Assembly (NCBI GenBank): GCA_021234155.1
Contig: JAJEKV010000003.1
Coordinates: 27,449,166 to 27,513,165, forward strand
Direction of reading: 5' to 3'
DNA: 64,000 bases
Origin: Isoetes taiwanensis
Lineage: Eukaryota; Streptophyta; Lycopodiopsida; Isoetales; Isoetaceae
The notes under the pieces are model-generated. The model was not told the origin of the DNA. It was given only the letters and a program-made list of their open reading frames with translations, and did no database searches. Position numbers and translations under genes: made by a program. Shown piece by piece: positions 23,481 through 34,030 of the stretch. Within the stretch, counting starts at the first letter, position 1. Each line of letters opens with the position of its first letter.

Positions 23481-24409
23481 TCTTTTACGAATCAATGGCC
23501 GAGAAAATTAAAAAAAATGGCAAAAAATGGCACGGAGATGGAGAAGGTCGCCCTCCCTCCGTCGAGCCTTATTTTTTTGCTTTCAGCTCGTCCAATTCCT
23601 TCTTTCTTTCTGTGTCAATCCGCAAGTTACATTTCTTCCTCTCCTCATACTAACAGAGCCGAAGCGCCGAGATGAAAAACGTCACTAATAATGCCTTTTC
23701 GTTTCTTCCTTGTTCCGACCTTTTCTTTAACGCGGCATTGGTTTGGAGCCGAGAGTTGTTCTCGTCTCTGGATGTTCAAGGGCTGATCCTACATCATCAT
23801 CTTTTTGCAATAGCTGTAAAAGTTCCAAAACCTCCTTACCATAGTCTAAGCATTCCGGTATGTATCTATTCTTTTACATTTTCTCTTATGCATTTGAGCT
23901 TGGTTATTTAGGCATGCTAAACGTTAGTTACCATATCCGTGCTCAACAAATGATAGCGTTCTCTGAGATCTATTACGGTGGCGAGCTACGGATCTATTAC
24001 GGCCGTTGAGACTTCTACGCAAGCTAGACCAGCCATTGTCAATAATGCGATTATTCCCATGCTTTCTCACGATTGCGGTCTTAGTAAAATATCGGGGTGG
24101 GTTCGTGCACCCTGCTGTGGATTACTCTATACCTGTAGCTTTTGGCAAGGAAATGACAAATGCTCGCTTGTTCATGTTGTTTATTCATCTGGATTTATGT
24201 TGCATCTATCCTTGCGTTGGATGTCATCTGAATAATAACACTGGGAAAGTCTGTGCAGGCATGCAACAAAGGAAATGATGTGTATGAAATGCTTAGAAAT
24301 TCAGCCTGTTGCTGCCACATGTGCAACACCTTCATGTAATGCTTATAGCATGGCTAGTTACTTCTGTAACATCTGCAAATTCCTCGACAATGACAAACAT
24401 GGCTTGTTT
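23481..24409. other. No gene recognised
   Basis: Several frames of 65-90 codons exist on the plus strand but none resembles a known family or keeps a frame across plausible splice sites. Confidence 0.4.
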
Positions 24410-24461
24410 TGGTTCCACGAGAAACCCCGCTATGATTGCGGATGATGACATTATATCCTGC

Positions 24462-24545
24462 CAGACTAAGAGTGCATTCTCTTGTAACCATTTCTTGAAA
24501 TAATTCCCAAGCTTCATCTGCTCTGTTCTCTTTGTAGAAGTCACT
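24462..24545 (-). pseudogene. PPR fragment, copy 1
   Basis: The minus strand encodes the DEAWELFQEMVTRECTLSL-like half of one pentatricopeptide motif, broken upstream (a deletion removes the YAMLISDFY part) and out of frame downstream. PPR proteins bind organellar RNA through many such 35-residue repeats; a single one has no function. Confidence 0.6.
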
Positions 24546-25107
24546 GAGTTGCGTTCATTGTTTGCAGAAGCCCCTTAGCATCATCTAATCGTTTCTGATG
24601 GCAAAGATCATCTAGCAAGACAAGGTACGAGATACCCCACTATATGTTTTGTGTTCTTCTTTTGTGCTACCCTGCAGCTATTTGACAGTCTCAATAACAT
24701 ATTCCACTCCAATAAAGCTTGATCTTGGATATCATAATGGCACACGTGGTTATCTGGTATTCCTAGTGTTACCTAATGCCTAGAGTTAGCAAAAGTTATC
24801 AAGTTTGCGGTTATCTAATGCCTAAAACGTTATCTGATATAGATTCGTCAATCAAGGGACGTAGAGATAGATCCATGCATTGTATAATAACAGGCAGTAA
24901 ATAGAGAATGTTTTGTTCTATGTTAGCTTAATTAAATGGGTCTTGTAACATACCTTTGCGTGGATCCAGCTTTGATGCGACAAGAGTATGCATCATTCCC
25001 ATATGATTTGCATACTAAATTACAAGGCCAGAAGCGCATCTGTATTGGAGCAGGAGTCTAGTGCTCTTACTTGTTTGTGGTACATGGAACATCGTCAATA
25101 TTATTTC

Positions 25108-25389
25108 CTAAGCTAAGCCTAACATAAGGACTAAGCCTCTGGACAGAGAAATATTAATAAGCAGTCTTTGAGCACTCTCAGTTGTGATTCCGATGATGAC
25201 ATGAGAAACGCCACCATGATTGCCCTTGATGACATTATATACTGCCAGACTAGGAGTGCATTTTCTTGTAACCATTTCTTGAAATAATTGCCAAGCTTCA
25301 TCTGCTCTGTTCTCTTTGTAGAAGTCACTAATAAGCATGGCATATACAGTTGCACTTGGGGGACAATTAGTTGCATTCATTGTTTGCAA
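25108..25389 (-). pseudogene. PPR fragment, copy 2
   Basis: A 93-codon frame holds one clear PPR motif: VYAMLISDFYKENRADEAWQ then LFQEMVTRKCTPSLAVYNV. The helix A/helix B pattern and the closing CTPSLAVYN are typical. The rest of the frame has no further repeats. It is a relic carried by the triplicated segment. Confidence 0.75.
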
Positions 25390-25934
25390 AAGCCCCTTAG
25401 CATCATCTAATCATTTATGATGGCAAAGACCATCTAGCAAGACAAGGTACGAGATACTCCACCATATATTTGTTGTTCTTGTTTTGTGCTACCCTGCAGC
25501 TATCTGACAGTCTCAATAACATATTCCACTCCAATAAAGCTTGATCTTGGATATCATAATGGCACACGTGGTTATCTGGTATTCCTAGTGTTACCTAATG
25601 CCTAGAGTTAGCAAAAGTTATCAGAAGTTTGCAGAAGTTATCTAATGCCTAAAAAGTTATCTGATATAGATTCGTCAATCAAGGGACGTAGAGATAGATC
25701 CCTGCATTGTATAATAATAGGCAGTAAATAGAGAATGTTTTGTTCTATGTTAGCTTAATTAAATGGGTCTTGTAACATACCTTTGCGTGGATCCAGCTTT
25801 GATGCGACAAGAGTATGCATCATTCCCATATGATTTGCATACTAAATTACAAGGCCAGAAGCGCATCTGTATTGGAGCAGGAGTCTAGTGCTCTTACTTG
25901 TTTGTGGTACATGGAACATCGTCAATATTATTTC

Positions 25935-26204
25935 CTAAGCTAAGCCTAACATAAGGACTAAGCCTCTGGACAGAGAAATATTAATAAGCGATCTTTGAGC
26001 ACTCTCGGTTGTGATTCCGACGATGACATGAGAAACGCCACCATGATTGCCCTTGATGACATTATATCTTGCCCGGACTAGGAGTGCATTTTCTTGTAAC
26101 CATTTCTTGAAATAATTGCCAAGCTTCATCTGCTCTGTTCTCTTTGTAGAAGTCACTAATAAGCATGGCATATACAGTTGCACTTGGGGGACAATTAGTT
26201 GCAT
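25935..26204 (-). pseudogene. PPR fragment, copy 3
   Basis: Same motif as copy 2, with a frame change after TRKCTPS caused by a small insertion (GCCCGGACTAGG for GCCAGACTAGG). Non-functional. Confidence 0.72.
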
Positions 26205-26400
26205 TCATTGTTTGCAAAAGCCCCTTAGCATCATCTAATCATTTATGATGGCAAAGACCATCTAGCAAGACAAGGTAACGAGATACTCCACCATATATTT
26301 GCTGTTCTTGTTTTGTGCTACCCTGCAGCTATCTGACATTCCCAATAACATATTCCAGTCCAATAAAGCTTGATCTTGGATTTTATAACGTAAGGACTAT

Positions 26401-27181
26401 GCTTGCCCCTTTGGACAGAGTAATATTAATAAGCACTCTCAATTGTAGAATTTTAGCATTTTTGGCAGGCGTAATTCTATAGCCAATGTACACAAATCTA
26501 ATATGGAGTATGTAGGGATCGGGAATGAGGTTTTTGTACAACCTTACTCAAACTTGATCTTTACGGAAATTTGAAATTGACCGCACAATTCCGTTATCCG
26601 GGCCGGCTCGATCTCGGTCCATTAGCTTGGGCAATAATCAAATTACTCATCCGCCATCAAACACGAGCCATTTTACTAGGTTGTCTTATCTCTCGATTAA
26701 TACGAGAATAAGCTCGGTTTTGATAGTGTTGCGGGGGGTAGCAACACTTCCATCTTTATTTTACCTAGTGCTTTCGATTGTGGTTTCCTTTGGGAATATC
26801 ACAAACATATTTGCTTCAAGTATCTATATTTTAGAGCTAAGCCGTAACGTCATAAATTGGGTTTGAAACTAATCTGATTATTTGATACAGCTTGAGCATA
26901 AGAAATTTTTCCACCAGAATGGGTATGGGACATGACAATGTGGCAGCTTGCATGATGCATGTTGGGTTTTTGGCAAGATGTATCAGCGAAATGTTAGTAA
27001 TTCAGTTCAATTCCTGATTGAATAGTCTATGTGCATCCTTACTTGACCGCACTGCACAAATACCATATTTATAAAATTCAATGGACCACATTTGCTGTAC
27101 ATGCCTATGACTATGTTGCTCTGTTCTAAGAAGACGCTTAAGTTGCCCTTTCTAAAGTTGCTCATTCTATCTCTTTCTTAG
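26401..27181. other. No gene recognised; probable intron before the AIP1 fragment
   Basis: No conserved frame. The stretch ends in a good acceptor (CTCTTTCTTAG) directly before the WD40 fragment. Confidence 0.4.
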
Positions 27182-27435
27182 GTGTTCATGGCTTCAGCAG
27201 ATAAAACTGCTAAAGCTTGGGACATATCAGATACCAGCTAGTTGGTTGCATGTGGCTGAAAGATTATTCGATCTCAATTTCTTTGAATGGCCAAATAAAC
27301 TTTTGATCAACCGAAAATGCCGCAACCCCACAAAGGGTGCTTTCTGGACACATGAAGATCACTGCAATAGCATTGGCATTGACAGATCATGGCACTGACA
27401 TTTATTCTGGCAGCTATGATGGAGTAATAATAGGG
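27182..27435 (+). pseudogene. Actin-interacting protein 1 (WD40) exon fragment
   Basis: AIP1 is a WD40 protein that works with ADF/cofilin in actin filament turnover. After the acceptor the frame reads VFMASADKTAKAWDISD, the end of one WD repeat, then a frame shift leads into LVGCMWLKDYSISISLNGQ, INF-stop and RVLSGHMKITAIALAL, then YSGSYDGVI. The match to plant AIP1 is good at both ends of this exon. At least one frame shift and one TGA break it, and no other AIP1 exon was seen. Confidence 0.75.
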
Positions 27436-27869
27436 CTTCCTTTGTCAGTATGAGATGAAATAATTGAAAAACATTACTTTTTTGCTTGCTGTTGGATCTG
27501 AACTGTTGACATGTGGACTCAACAAGGTAATGTAAATGGAATTACTATTAATTTTGATGGTTTAACATGTGTATTTATGTTAAATAGTTTGCATGGGATT
27601 AATCAACAGTTTCAAAGAGCAGCTTTGGTTTGTGAAAAATTTGGATGCAATTGATCTTGCAGAGCCTTGCAAAGACCGTGATTGGAAGACATGAAACCAA
27701 GCAAGGTAAAGAATTACTGGAACATCAATCCCTTCAAAGAAAGTATTGCATGCCAAGCAAATGACCATTTGCCAAATACTTCTAATTCCTGAAAACTCAT
27801 TTGATGCTCAAATCATACGCCCCAATTCCTCTCAAAAACATGCGGATGTTTTGTTAGATGTATCGATTA

Positions 27870-27975
27870 CTTAATTAGCATGTCAGTTTACTTAGATGAC
27901 TATGTAGATTGGTAAATACCATCTTAATTAGCATGTCAGTTTACTTAGATGACTGTGTAGATTGGTAAATACCAT
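27870..27975 (+). repeat. Tandem duplication, 53 bp x 2
   Basis: Two adjacent units starting CTTAATTAGCATGTCAG (27870 and 27923) differ at one base (ACTATG / ACTGTG). Confidence 0.85.
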
Positions 27976-28197
27976 TGTTACAACAAATGCATCCTGCCAA
28001 ATTCCACAACTCAATATACCACAACTTAATATTATCTATCACTAAAAATAATGCCGCCAAACTTAAATGCCTAATAAATTTGACCTAACCAGAGTGTTTT
28101 TGTGTGCACAACAACCATAAAAGTTTAAAAAAGGAAAAAAAGGGACTTTATTACATTGCATAACTAGACCACAGCCCTTGGCGTGCCTTTTTGCTAG

Positions 28198-28315
28198 TTT
28201 TTTTTTTTAGCACACCAGCCCTACCGGGCCTACAGCCTTTCTTGAAATTCTAGCCTATCCACGTTGCATGTCCACGTCAGTATTTATGACATGGAGATGA
28301 CATGTTATATTCTAA
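28198..28315 (-). repeat. Poly(T)-headed dispersed repeat, copy 2
   Basis: A T-run is followed by AGCACACCAGCCCTACC, CTTGAAATTCTAGCCTA and TCCACGTTGCATG. It matches copy 1 at 23345. Confidence 0.5.
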
Positions 28316-28639
28316 ACCGTTCGATTTTAATCCTAGGGTTTTTCGACCGTTTGATGACGGCATATTGCACAGAATATGCCGCCTACAGAAATCCAAGCCG
28401 CAGGTGCAAAGTCCACCAGGGGTCAAATTGACCCCATAAAATAGGGGCACAAAAATGCCCCTAAACCATTGTGCAGAAACGTGACCATCCCTTAGTTCAA
28501 TCGTGATTTAAAATTACAAACGTAAATTACAAACGGCCTATTAGAAGGGAGGGCAACGGAACCGATTCCCCGCCGCCAGATTCGGCAAACATCAAAGTAG
28601 CTCACGGTCCGCCGCCTCATCGAATTCGCACGGCCGCTA

Positions 28640-29150
28640 CTTATCAGGGCCTGCTATAAACGTGAGCATGAAACATGAAATGCTTATAACAAGAAACGTG
28701 ACCATTTGTGACAACACACAACCGCTCTTTGTGAGCACAAAACCGCCATTAATTTATCATAACAAGAGCATTGCTGATATGCTTATAACAGAAGACGTGA
28801 GTATGAAGCATCAAATGCTTATAACAGAAAGACTTGTTACAGCACCAAACTGCCCTTTTTCCAGCAATCATCAATTTAGCTCTGTGAAAACAGAGCCAGC
28901 AGGAATCTTGGCTCCACAGAAGCCTGTGAAGATTGAAGAGAAAGAGCAATGCAACACCGACAACACAAAAGGAGACACAAGAATTTAACAAATGTAAACT
29001 TCCCTATTCCAGGGTCTGGGCCCCCAAGTTCTGCCCGAAATTTCTAAGCCTGTACAATTCTCTCAGGCCGCAAACATCTCCATTCCAGAGAATCCGGTGC
29101 CCACAGGAAGACCCTGCTGAAGAAATCCGGCGCACAACCAAAAGCCGATA
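28640..29150 (+). other. Possible degraded coding remnant with internal repeats
   Basis: A 108-codon frame (28662-28988) contains three related stretches (ATGCTTATAACA followed by GAAACGTGA-like sequence) and ends in the protein-like piece SVKTEPAGILAPQKPVKIEE. A frame near 29000-29090 reads VLPEISKPVQFSQAANISIP. I do not recognise the source and cannot join the two in frame. Confidence 0.25.
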
Positions 29151-30489
29151 ATATGAATGGCGGATTCGCAAGACCTCCGGGACGACACCTGCACGAGCCG
29201 AATTTAGAAAGAAGTATGGCTGTGTGCCAGGTGCCTAATCCATCACGCGCTTCTACCTGCGGCTTCACCTCTAACAAAAAACCCTATACTGTTTCTTCCT
29301 AAAACCGCCCTGCCAGCGTCATCTTTCTACGTATAATAATACGAATACCTCAGAAAACAACTCAAAATCATATGTTATAAATATACGGAAGTTGATCGTG
29401 CACACATTATTCAAGAGATACGACAGGTTAGATTCTCGGTCTTTCCCAGGCATCTCTCGCTCAGGTCTATTGTCATGCCCATACAAAAAAGTGCTCGTGT
29501 TCTGTCTAAAATGCATTCCCCTTTATCTGCCGTCTCAGGGACTGCTGGATTTCCATGTATCATTCTTATTTTGAAACTTCATTTTGCAGCCATGATTCTT
29601 TCCGTGATTCTTCCTCCCTACGTCAACATTCCTTGTTCATTTTTTCTGTGTCTTTCGGTGGTCGGGCAAAGGAAAACAGTTCTATTTCTTGTTGTCCCAA
29701 GTTCTTCTACCTAGACCTTCCAGCCGTCATGTTTCCCAGTTTGGCAAAGGCTTTCTTGGCAGTTGATTTTGAAGTCTTCCAAACACGAGGTTTGCACCAT
29801 CATTACATGCCTATCTTCCAAACACTTCGGCAGAGGGTAGACAATAACGTATTTGATTCTTGTTTTTGGTATTGTGGGTCTGCACAGGTGCCCATGATTC
29901 CGAGGACCATGCAACAATGTCTATCTTTGTTGAACAGAAATCCCAGCATTGTTGAATAACGTCACTGGAAACATCTTCTACAGATAGTGGATCAATTAGC
30001 AATCTTCATCGGCAAATAATCCACAGTAGAACCAAAGACCTGGCCTTGTTTTCCCAACTGTTCCATAGATTCTGGCAGTTCTTAGATGCATGATCTGAGA
30101 TCATTAAGTTCTATATGAACCACGGTTCCTCAAGAATTGCACTTTTAAAGGGATCCCGACCCGTCAGAAACTTTGGTATCCTGCATTTTAGACATTTCGC
30201 TCAGAAACCATTTCTGCTGTCTCTCAGAGATGCCATTGTTATAACGCTTTTGCCAGGGCCATGGGCTGCATGTCATGCTGGTAGGCATTTGGAATGCTGG
30301 AACAATATGTGGGGTCTTTCTCAGCTATTGGAGCTTTATGCTCAGCAAATATTTTTCTTGTGGTGTTATCTCAAGATCTAAACGGTAAGATTTTTGTTTT
30401 CTACACATATAGTGATAGTGCATGTCAGAGGTAGTGGATTATATAAGAGATCAGCGTTGGTGAAACTTTCAAATTACATAAGATAGCTA
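29151..30489. other. No gene recognised
   Basis: A 134-codon frame at 29555-29959 and an 88-codon frame at 30115-30381 show no known domain. It may be intron or 5' sequence of the malectin-like fragment that follows. Confidence 0.35.
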
Positions 30490-31032
30490 GATGCTCAAAC
30501 CATTTTAGACTATCTGATGGTCCTGAAAACTGCTATAATATCTCAGTGCCTAACGGACACTATCTGCTAAGTTTTTTCCTTTCATATGGAGATGCTGACA
30601 ATTCCAATCAAGAGCCACAATTTGATGTTTCTTTGGAAGGGACATTTGTTTATTCCCTGGCGTGAGTACAGACATTGGCCTTGCATATGCTGTTGACGAT
30701 GGTAGTGCCACTGCTTGCTTCCATAGTTCAGGTCATGGGAATCCCTCGGTTGGTTCAATTGAAATCCTGCAGATACCTGATCATGCATATCAGCTTGGTG
30801 ACCACATTGATCATTACATAAAAAGATCATGAGAGTTGATTGTGGATCTAACGTGACTGGATTTTGCTCATATTCTTATCAATCGACATCCTCAACCAGC
30901 ATAGGGGAAGAGCTTTCCTATACCTTTCAGGTTGAACCAAATGGAAATTATTCTATTTGGCTGCACTTTGCAGAAATAGCGGAGGATGTTGTTGCAGAGG
31001 AGCAACGGGTATTTAAGGTTTTCTACAACTGA
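30490..31032 (+). pseudogene. Malectin-like receptor extracellular domain fragment
   Basis: Malectin-like domains form the extracellular part of plant receptor-like proteins and kinases. Three frame segments follow each other: LSDGPENCYNISVPNGHYLL then EPQFDVSLEGTFVYSL (first domain), GSATACFHSSGHGNPSVGSI then EILQIPDHAYQLG, and after another break RVDCGSNVTG, NGNYSIWLHFAEIAED and QRVFKVFYN (start of the second domain). Order and spacing agree with the di-glucose-binding protein family that also carries leucine-rich repeats. Two frame shifts and a stop after VYSLA break it. No LRR or kinase part follows within 1.6 kb. Confidence 0.78.
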
Positions 31033-32687
31033 GTTCGGCTCCCTTTTGCAGTTGTTAAACAACCTAGGAAATGCTTTCTAGGTTCTGATTGATAGAATCC
31101 TAGAACATGGGAAAAAAAATACAGACAAAAGGCTGCATATATGGCTCAGGAAAACGACCAAGCATTTCGTGACCGTCTAGAAGAGTCCCTATAGTGGTCT
31201 GTCTAGAGCACCAGCCAAGGTATTAATACTCCTAAGGATTCGTTTAACATGCATCTTTGACATGTGCAGGTGAGCAAGTACAGATGTGTAGAGGAGGGAA
31301 AGTGCCTGCACTGCTTTATGAAAGGCCTGCAATAACCTTTTCATGTTTAGAGCTTGCATACATTCAACATTTGTTAGCACACAAGTACATAAAGTGCCAA
31401 TTCTGGTGCCAATTCTTGCACGGCCTGAATGCAAGCAAAGGTATGCAATCTCAAATATTTTTCTATTTTCTTTAAACAGAAGGTCATATTTCAATTGATA
31501 CGCAGGTCAGAAATGTGATTACCAGGCTGATACATAGGCTTGTGTATCAGACTTTATCATCACTCTTTACCTAATATCCTAAAACGTAGTGATTCATCTC
31601 CAGAGTAATTGCATGTCTTAGATTTCTACTCCAGGTTCAAGGTCTGAATAGAAAAATAATTTGATATCTTAGAATGTAGTGATTCATCTCTAGAGTAGAA
31701 TTGAGCAAGAGGTTTGTTATGATAGCAAGTAACCACTAGATCATGGTTATCTTTTACTCTTTTTAAATGAACTCGTTTCAATTTTCACGTTGTCTCCTTG
31801 ATCTTAAATTCTCCTTGACTTTACTTTGTTCTTCTGATAGGTTTTTTAACTATCTTAGAAGCTTGCTTCACCTTTTGACCTCACATTTATGCTATCAAAA
31901 CCTTTTATTGCTTATGGTTCTTTAGAATGTTGCAATACATGCCCCTTTATCAATTCATAAATCTATCGTGCTTGCTGTGCTAACAATAGGTAGTTGCATT
32001 TCTCCCATATTCTATCTTTATTTTTAACTTCAGCAAAAGACTTAGGCAATGCAAAGCAAGAGATGTTGATATATCGGACTCCCTGTAGAGGAACAAGGCT
32101 GCAAACATTGAAAAACTATTGATTTCTGGTTTTATCTGTGCACAAACATATAGAGATAAAACAATATAGTGTTTTCCATTATAAGTTTCAATGGCATGCT
32201 ACTGTCCTTTTATACTACTTGGCAAAGTGCGGAGGTCAGTTCAGGGTGTCATGTATTGATCTGTCTTCTGGTTTTATTTGTGATTTGCTTGGTGAGCCGC
32301 ACAAACATAGAAAGGTACAACAAGATGTGTTTTCTATTATAAGCCGCACAAACATAAACAGATTTTCTTTTCCATTATAAATTCAATGGCATACTATTAA
32401 AGCTCCAAGGTTTTATAGTGCTTATCCAAATTTTAGAACTTTCTTATGAAGTATATGTAGAATTATTAAACAATAAGGATTTGAGAACTCCAAATAGTAA
32501 AGGGGATGTCAATGTTCAACTACTTTTCTTTGCGACACAGACAAAACGAGACCAAAATTTGTTGCTGGAAATGAATGGAAAATGATGGCGTGTATGGTTC
32601 TAATGCCAGTGTTCCTATTTTTTGCAGAGTTTAAGCACGACTTTCCTAATCTATTCTTAGTATAACAAGCGGAGATATTGAGGGATG
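31033..32687. other. Non-coding, with small internal duplications
   Basis: No gene recognised. AGTGATTCATCTC is repeated at about 31590 and 31680. The GCACAAACATA / TTTCCATTATAA segment near 32145-32190 recurs at about 32298-32380. Confidence 0.4.
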
Positions 32688-32720
32688 AGGAATTTGTGCT
32701 TTTTTCATCGTCGTTCTCTC

Positions 32721-34030
32721 CATGAGAGTTAACTTGGCCAAGACAAGGGTGCTGCTGGTCCCATCATCCCGGCACCCACGCCTTCCCTCATTCACTTACC
32801 AGGGGCAGGTAGTGGAGGTGGCTTATTCTTATAAGTATTTGGGCATTGAGTTTTCTACTACCACACACGGGATGCATCCATCGTTACGGTCACCGCAGCC
32901 GGAAAGCCCTCAGATGCAATGCAAAAAACAAATCACAAGGCGTAGTCAGATGCATGGGGTCACCAGGCACACTTGTTGAGGGGCCTTGGTTGAACCGGGT
33001 CCTCCTCTATGGGGGCGAAGTGTGGGGGCCGGTGATATCCCTCACCACTTGGAAGCGATCTAGAGCGGTCTACGAAGGCTTTCTTGGCCGGGCACCGGGA
33101 GTGAAATCCACGGCCCCATATCGGATCTTGCTCCGAGAGACGACTTCCTTCCATTACAGAGGGTCTTTGGAACGTCACATTATTTACTTCGGAAGGTGGT
33201 GGCTATGGATGAAGCCCGGCTGCCCAACCTTGCTTTGGCGGTGGCGATGGGCCCATGGCGACTCAAAGCTTCTTTGGAAAGACAAGCAAGCCCAGTGGTT
33301 TCGCTATGGAATGTGCAGCACACGATGTGGACCGGTGCATACACCGGAAGGAACGCTGGCCGCCTTGAAGCACTACTTGGATGCTTGCTTCATGGCCAAG
33401 CTTTGGGATCTGAGAGGGCACGTCACATGTCAAGGTGGCAAACTATCGACAATGCGAAGTTAATCCCATGTTCACGAGGGGCCACACCACTCACCGCACA
33501 CCCATCTACCCATGAAAAGCGCCAGGTGATTGCTTCCATTCAAGACAGTGCACACCACCTCCGCATTGAGGCGGGGAGATGGATTCGGGGAGCAGCGTGA
33601 GGACAGAGTCCGCATGCCTTTGTCAGTGGCCATTGAGGATGAAAGTCACGCCCTCCAGGCTGTCGGTGTCAGACGAGCATATCCGGGCTCGGTATGCTCG
33701 GTTAGTTGTGCCCCATCAGGCCTTGCATGAGCTACTGAGCACGGCCTCTGTAGGCTTGTTGGGATCGTACCTCCGGGAGGTAATAGAAACGCGGACTCAG
33801 TTATGCCCCCCTATCCGACATTAACCTCAGCTGTACTTGTGATTATGTATATAACTGTGTAGTATGTCAGCATCCTTATTGCTACTAAGGTTTTTCCCCC
33901 GAAAACCCTTCGGGGCGGGGGTTTTTTAATCCTGGTAGTAATACGCCTGCTGCTCTCTCTTTGTACTTGGGTCCCATAGGCCAGTTGGTCTCCGTGGACG
34001 ATAAAATCATATTCTATTCTATTCTATTCT
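32721..34030 (+). mobile_element. 5'-truncated LINE (non-LTR retrotransposon)
   Basis: The start reads as the C-terminal side of a LINE reverse transcriptase: NLAKTRVLLV, FTYQGQVVEVAYSYKYLGIE, then after a frame change LLYGGEVWGPVISLTTWKRS and PGVKSTAPYRILLRET. After a second shift near 33195 the frame reads MDEARLPNLALAVAM. These are the K(T)xVLxF...SYKYLG and YGxEVWGP...GVKSxTPYxILL signatures of this RT class. The element ends in an (ATTCT) repeat tail (34010-34030). A TSD-like repeat AGGAATTTGTGCT...TTCTCTC lies at 32688-32720 and 34067-34100. At least two frame shifts make it dead. Confidence 0.85.
33896..33921 (+). repeat. GC-rich hairpin with TTCG loop near the LINE 3' end
   Basis: CCCCCG-AAAA-CCC-TTCG-GGG-CGGGGG: a 6-bp stem, a bulge, a 3-bp stem and a TTCG tetraloop, followed by T6. 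It lies about 110 nt before the repeat tail. 3' hairpins are used by some LINE reverse transcriptases to recognise their RNA; that role here is inferred. Confidence 0.75.

Larger units (their letters stand above)
24410..26400. repeat. Triplicated 0.8-kb segment with a PPR fragment
   Basis: The anchor AGTGCATT(C/T)TCTTGTAACC occurs at 24471, 25255 and 26083, giving periods of 784 and 828 bp. Units 1 and 2 share long stretches such as AAGCTTGATCTTGGATATC, GATTCGTCAATCAAGGGACG and the TTTGCGTGGATCC region. Unit 3 is cut short near 26380 and joins a piece corresponding to about 25120. Units 2 and 3 are more alike than either is to unit 1. Confidence 0.88.

Noticed and set aside
24410-26400. Functional PPR gene
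   Set aside because: Only one motif per unit and no run of repeats; the similarity between units covers non-coding sequence equally.
33896-33927. Bacterial-type intrinsic terminator (hairpin plus T-run)
   Set aside because: The context is a plant LINE 3' region; the resemblance is coincidental.
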